Shown here: positions 7,963 to 10,559 of the stretch, in pieces
How positions within the stretch are numbered: the first letter of the stretch is position 1
Layout: the number at the start of each line of letters is the position of its first letter
Source: Verrucomicrobiota bacterium
Lineage (GTDB): Bacteria > Verrucomicrobiota > Verrucomicrobiia > Methylacidiphilales > Verrucolacustridaceae
Assembly: GCA_010031845.1 (NCBI GenBank)
Contig: RGYX01000022.1
Span: 1 to 10,559, forward strand
Direction: 5' to 3'
Length of the DNA: 10,559 bases
Made by a program: the position numbers and the translations under genes
The notes under the pieces: model-generated
The model's input: the letters and a program-made list of their open reading frames with translations, nothing else
Databases searched by the model: none
Told to the model about the DNA's origin: nothing

Positions 7963-8129
7963 ATGAAACCCACTTACAACCCCTCCAAGCGCACGCGGAA
8001 ACGCCAGTTCGGCTTCCGTGCCCGCATGAAAACCAAGGGAGGGCGATCGCGCGTCGTAGGGCGCGCGGTCGTCGCCGCCTTCTGCCCAAAGGTGTGGAGC
8101 GCCACTACGCCCGCCACACCGGGGCGTGA
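7963..8129 (+). CDS. rpmH: Ribosomal protein bL34, reading frame interrupted by a -1 shift
   Basis: bL34 is a small basic protein of the large ribosomal subunit. From ATG 7963 the frame gives MKPTYNPSKRTRKRQFGFRA and then RMKTKGG, a textbook bL34 N-terminus. After about codon 26-28 this frame becomes unrelated, while the -1 frame from about 8040 reads RAIARRRARGRRRLLPKG and ends at TGA 8127-8129, a textbook bL34 C-terminus plus a short tail. A -1 shift at the GGA/GGG codons (8038-8043) would give a 55-residue protein. Against the usual TKxGRxxLxRRR spacing, two residues are also missing, a net loss of 7 bases. The shift point is immediately before a strong hairpin (8042-8073). There is no clear Shine-Dalgarno. 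It may be an indel error, a damaged gene or a recoded gene; the identity of both halves is clear, the expression route is not. Confidence 0.8.
8042..8073 (+). other. Strong GC hairpin inside rpmH at the frame switch
   Basis: Bases 8042-8053 pair with 8062-8073 as a 12-bp stem (core CGCGCG against CGCGCG, with two G-T wobbles) around an eight-base loop. It begins right after the GGA/GGG codons where the bL34 reading frame changes. Arginine-rich G+C-rich coding DNA readily forms such stems, but the placement matches where a frameshift-stimulating structure, or a replication or sequencing deletion hot spot, would sit. Confidence 0.5.
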
Positions 8130-8601
8130 CCGTTGCCTCCCCCGGGAGCGCATTCTCCGCCGCCGGTCGGAATTTCTGGCGATCCGCCGGGATGGGGAAA
8201 GTGAAAGCGGCAGCCACCTCAAGCTCAACTGGCGTCCTGCAGGCACTTCCGCCCGCCGCATGGCCATCGTCGTCCCCAAAACCTGCGGCAATGCCGTGGT
8301 GAGAAACCGGATCAAGCGCTGGGTGCGCGAGGCTTGGCGGGCGTTGCAGTCCGACCTGCCCGCCGGATTGGACTCCGTCTGGGTCGCCCGGCCTAAGGCC
8401 GGCCAGGCCGGCTTGGAGAAAATCCGGGAGGAAATCCGGTTTCTCTACCTTCGGGCCCCTGCAGAAGATGAGTGCCCCTTTTTGGCGGTCTCTTTTGGGT
8501 TGGGGCGGTCCCTGCTGTCGCTTTCATCCCACCTGTTCGGACTATGCGATCCAATCCATCCGAATCCATGGGGCGTGGCGAGGTTTGATCCCCTCCCTTA
8601 A
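8092..8601 (+). CDS. rnpA: Ribonuclease P protein component RnpA
   Basis: RnpA is the protein subunit of RNase P, which with the catalytic RNA trims 5' leaders from pre-tRNAs. The frame shows the family's LPRERILRRRSEFLAIRR N-terminus, MAIVVPKTCGNAVV, the signature RNR motif (Arg71-Asn72-Arg73) followed by IKRWVREAWR, and a C-terminal helix ending near IRFLYLRAPAE. The start is unclear. GTG 8092 is the only standard in-frame start just upstream; it overlaps the rpmH end by 38 bases and lacks a ribosome site. The same frame is open back to the rpmH ATG at 7963, which would give a 212-residue bL34-RnpA fusion. The family is usually about 110-140 residues; here the frame runs on about 45 codons past the expected end, overlapping yidD by 134 bases, and that tail looks like out-of-frame yidD sequence. 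Identity is firm; both ends are doubtful. Confidence 0.85.
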   Translation: MWSATTPATPGRDRCLPRERILRRRSEFLAIRRDGESESGSHLKLNWRPAGTSARRMAIVVPKTCGNAVVRNRIKRWVREAWRALQSDLPAGLDSVWVARPKAGQAGLEKIREEIRFLYLRAPAEDECPFLAVSFGLGRSLLSLSSHLFGLCDPIHPNPWGVARFDPLP

Positions 8602-8665
8602 GCGTTTCAGTCGTTGTCATCCTTGGGGTGGGGCTGGTTTTGATCCGGTTGAGGAGACCTCATGA
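8468..8665 (+). CDS. yidD: Membrane protein insertion efficiency factor YidD (short N-terminus)
   Basis: YidD is a small membrane-associated protein that assists YidC-dependent insertion of inner-membrane proteins. This 65-residue protein has the family signatures CRFHPTCSDYA (residues 17-27), a GAWRGLIPSLKRFSRCHPW helix-and-cysteine segment, and the closing GGAGFDPV. It lies in its usual place between rnpA and yidC and overlaps the yidC start by 4 bases (ATGA). The N-terminus is short: only 16 residues precede CRF, whereas family members usually have about 20-30, including an amphipathic LIRxYQ-type helix that anchors them to the membrane. No in-frame upstream sequence supplies that helix. 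Either the protein is genuinely short or an indel near 8440-8470 has separated its beginning; the long overlap with the rnpA frame points the same way. Confidence 0.85.
   Translation: MSAPFWRSLLGWGGPCCRFHPTCSDYAIQSIRIHGAWRGLIPSLKRFSRCHPWGGAGFDPVEETS
8651..8656 (+). promoter_or_regulatory. Strong ribosome binding site for yidC
   Basis: GAGGAG lies 5 bases before ATG 8662, the clearest Shine-Dalgarno site in the window. It supports this start rather than the internal ATG at 8677, although the usual YidC N-terminus (MDR...) begins at the internal one. Confidence 0.65.
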
Positions 8666-10452
8666 AAAAAGGCGGTATGGATCGCAGTTCTTGGATCGCG
8701 GCCGGAGCCTGCATGCTCCTGCTGGTTCTTTATCCCAAGATCGTCGCACATTTCTATCCGCCGAATCCGACTGCCGCCAAAAAAACAGCGTCCCAGGCAA
8801 AAAACACCAACTCACCGGCGACCCCGGCAGGACCCGCTGTCTCACCTAGCCTGGTGGCGAAGGAAACCTTGGCTCCAGGTTCGAGTCAGCGTTCGGGGGA
8901 GGAGCAGACCGCGGTTTTGGAAAATGCCACCTTGCGGGCGACCTTCACCACCTGGGGCGGGGGAGTGCGGACGCTCGAGTTGCTCGGCCATGCCGGAGAT
9001 GCGGGCGAGAAGGTGATCCTTAACAAGGGATCTCCCGATGCGATTTTTGAACTCCGGGGCTGGACCCCCGCCGGCGAGGGGTTGTCTTGGAGCATCGAAA
9101 AGGCGGACGCTCAGGAGGTGGTCTTCACCGCCAAGGCACAGACGGGTGGGGAAGTCTGGCTCCGCCGCATCTTTCGGCTGACCGGGGATTACCGGCTGGG
9201 TCTCTCGCAGGAGGTGGAGAACCGCGGAGCCGTTCCCCTGGCCCTGCCCAGCTACGCTTTGGCCGCCGGAGTCGGGGCACCGGTTCATCTGAAGAAGGAT
9301 GAGGAAAACTATCTGGGGGCCAGTTGGTTCACCACCGACGTCACCTACACCACGCATAAACTGCCCGAGTTTCTGCCCTCCAATTTTCTTTTTCTCTTTC
9401 CGCGTCCCGGAAAGGAGCTGGTTCAAAGCCGGGATGATCGGGAAGTCCGCTGGGTGGCGGCCAAGAGCCAGTTTTTCGCCCTGGTGTTGACCGCACAGGA
9501 TGCGCCGGCGATGGGGGCCGAGGCCCGCAAGGTCGACCTGCTCGGCGAGGTCATGCGGGACGGATCCGGCAAGGTGCCTGCAGTCGAGGCTTGGATGAGG
9601 CTCGCAGGCTTCGACCTGGGAGTCGGGGCCAAGAATAGCCGCCAGTTTGGCCTCTATGCCGGACCCAAGGAGGATTGGCGGTTGCGCAGCTTGTCCCAAG
9701 GGGAGGATCAGGTCATGGAGTTTGGCTGGATGGGGATCGTCAGCCGTCCGTTGCTCGTGGTTATGAACACCATCTACAAGTGGGTGGGGAGTTATGGCTG
9801 GTCGATCGTGATCCTGACCATGTTGCTCAAGGCCATCCTCTGGGTTCCGCAGGCCAAGGCCAACCAAAGCATGAAAAAGATGCAGCTCCTCGCGCCCAAG
9901 CTGAAGGAGCTACAGGAGAAATATAAGGAAGATCCTGCCAAGCTGAACACCGAGATGATGCGCCTCTACCGGGAATATGGGGTGAATCCCCTCGGGGGCT
10001 GCCTGCCGATGCTGGTCCAGATGCCGGTTTTCCTCGGGTTTTATTATATGCTGCTCAGCTCGGTGGAGCTGCGCGGCCAGTCTTTCCTCTGGATCCACGA
10101 TCTTTCCCGCCCGGATACCATTGGCTTTCTTCCCGGATTTGGTATCCCCATCAATCCCATGCCGCTGATCATGACGGCGGCCATGGTCTGGAGCATGCAT
10201 CTTACTCCGCAACCGCAGGGGGTGGACAATCCCGGAGCCAAGATGATGAAGCTGATGCCCCTAATCATGTTGGTGTTTTGCTATAATTTCAGTTCGGCAT
10301 TATCCTTGTACTGGACCGTGCAAAATTTCCTCTCCATTGGACAGTTGATGTACAACTTGCGCCAGCCCATGCCCAAGTTGGAAAAGGTGCAGCACCCCGC
10401 GGATCTGGTGAAACGCGGACGGTGGAAGGGTGGAATGTGGGGGCGGCGATGA
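8662..10452 (+). CDS. yidC: Membrane protein insertase YidC
   Basis: YidC inserts and folds inner-membrane proteins, alone or with SecYEG. At 596 residues it is the Gram-negative type. It has an N-terminal membrane anchor (about residues 11-30), a Lys/Thr/Pro-rich linker, a large periplasmic beta domain (about 75-345), then the conserved C-terminal insertase domain starting with TM2 around GWSIVILTMLL, a cytoplasmic helical hairpin (MKKMQLLAPKLKELQEKY...), NPLGGCLPMLVQMPVF in TM3, ELRGQSFLWIHDL, and two further membrane segments. Aligned without gaps to the E. coli sequence as I recall it, the groove arginine (Arg366 there) is Lys390 here, keeping the positive charge. ATG 8662 has a strong ribosome site and overlaps the yidD stop; Met6 (8677) matches the usual family start. 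Its stop overlaps the next start (ATGA, 10449-10452), implying translational coupling with jag. Confidence 0.96.
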   Translation: MKKGGMDRSSWIAAGACMLLLVLYPKIVAHFYPPNPTAAKKTASQAKNTNSPATPAGPAVSPSLVAKETLAPGSSQRSGEEQTAVLENATLRATFTTWGGGVRTLELLGHAGDAGEKVILNKGSPDAIFELRGWTPAGEGLSWSIEKADAQEVVFTAKAQTGGEVWLRRIFRLTGDYRLGLSQEVENRGAVPLALPSYALAAGVGAPVHLKKDEENYLGASWFTTDVTYTTHKLPEFLPSNFLFLFPRPGKELVQSRDDREVRWVAAKSQFFALVLTAQDAPAMGAEARKVDLLGEVMRDGSGKVPAVEAWMRLAGFDLGVGAKNSRQFGLYAGPKEDWRLRSLSQGEDQVMEFGWMGIVSRPLLVVMNTIYKWVGSYGWSIVILTMLLKAILWVPQAKANQSMKKMQLLAPKLKELQEKYKEDPAKLNTEMMRLYREYGVNPLGGCLPMLVQMPVFLGFYYMLLSSVELRGQSFLWIHDLSRPDTIGFLPGFGIPINPMPLIMTAAMVWSMHLTPQPQGVDNPGAKMMKLMPLIMLVFCYNFSSALSLYWTVQNFLSIGQLMYNLRQPMPKLEKVQHPADLVKRGRWKGGMWGRR

Positions 10453-10559
10453 GCGAATCCGCCGCGCCGGCCGGGGCAAGGGAGCTTCTCGAGAACATGC
10501 TCGGGCATCTTGGCTTTGCCTTCACCCTGGAAGAAGAGAAACGTGGAGACGACGTGGTC
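10449..10559 (+). CDS. jag: KH-domain RNA-binding protein Jag/KhpB, N-terminal fragment (3' end outside window)
   Basis: Thirty-seven codons are visible, running off the right edge. After a short Ala-rich start, the segment ARELLENMLGHLGFAF followed by acidic residues resembles the N-terminal part of Jag/KhpB (SpoIIIJ-associated protein), where an ARELLxxLLxxLG helix precedes the KH and R3H RNA-binding domains. The position directly after yidC, with a 4-base ATGA overlap, is the usual location of this gene. The KH and R3H domains lie outside the window, so the call rests on a short stretch plus gene order. Confidence 0.75.
   Translation, partial: MSESAAPAGARELLENMLGHLGFAFTLEEEKRGDDVV

Noticed and set aside
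8842..9867. 341-codon minus-strand open frame opposite yidC
   Set aside because: It is antisense to the conserved YidC sequence, and its Pro/Gly/His/Gln-rich low-complexity translation shows no family features.

Overview
The window is a gene-dense bacterial chromosomal segment of fairly high G+C, with no phage, IS, CRISPR or tRNA/rRNA features that I can see. All recognisable genes are core or common bacterial genes. The family mix (a long GlnD, a secreted coiled-coil/TPR protein, a stand-alone HNH protein with the N-terminal module common in Bacteroidetes, cyanobacteria and PVC bacteria, and a Gram-negative type YidC with a large periplasmic domain) suggests a diderm of the PVC group, most likely Verrucomicrobiota. 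That assignment rests on protein flavour only and is tentative.

Layout. Bases 1-2640 (+) hold glnD, the PII uridylyltransferase/uridylyl-removing enzyme, cut at its 5' end by the window edge. It overlaps by 4 bases a soluble GAF-GAF sensor histidine kinase (2637-4307, +). The two may form a nitrogen or metabolic sensing unit. A convergent gene (4304-6043, -) encodes an exported coiled-coil/TPR protein, and its stop codon overlaps the kinase stop. A divergent spacer of about 105 bases carries a possible promoter for an HNH endonuclease-like protein (6149-6745, +). A class V aminotransferase-fold PLP enzyme follows (6778-7914, +).

From 7963 to the right edge lies the conserved rpmH-rnpA-yidD-yidC-jag block (ribosomal protein bL34, RNase P protein, membrane-insertion factor YidD, YidC insertase, KH-domain protein Jag/KhpB). 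It links ribosome and RNase P supply with membrane protein insertion. The genes from yidD onward are joined by 4-base ATGA overlaps. dnaA, which often precedes rpmH, is absent; the aminotransferase sits there instead.

The most unusual spot is rpmH-rnpA. The first ~28 codons of bL34 are in the same frame as rnpA, with no stop between them, while the unmistakable C-terminal half of bL34 lies in the -1 frame. The switch point is a G/A-rich run directly before a strong GC hairpin. This is either an indel (sequence error or real mutation) or a recoding event that would also allow a bL34-RnpA fusion. Just downstream, the rnpA frame runs 134 bases into yidD, and YidD has a short N-terminus, so the block deserves read-level verification.
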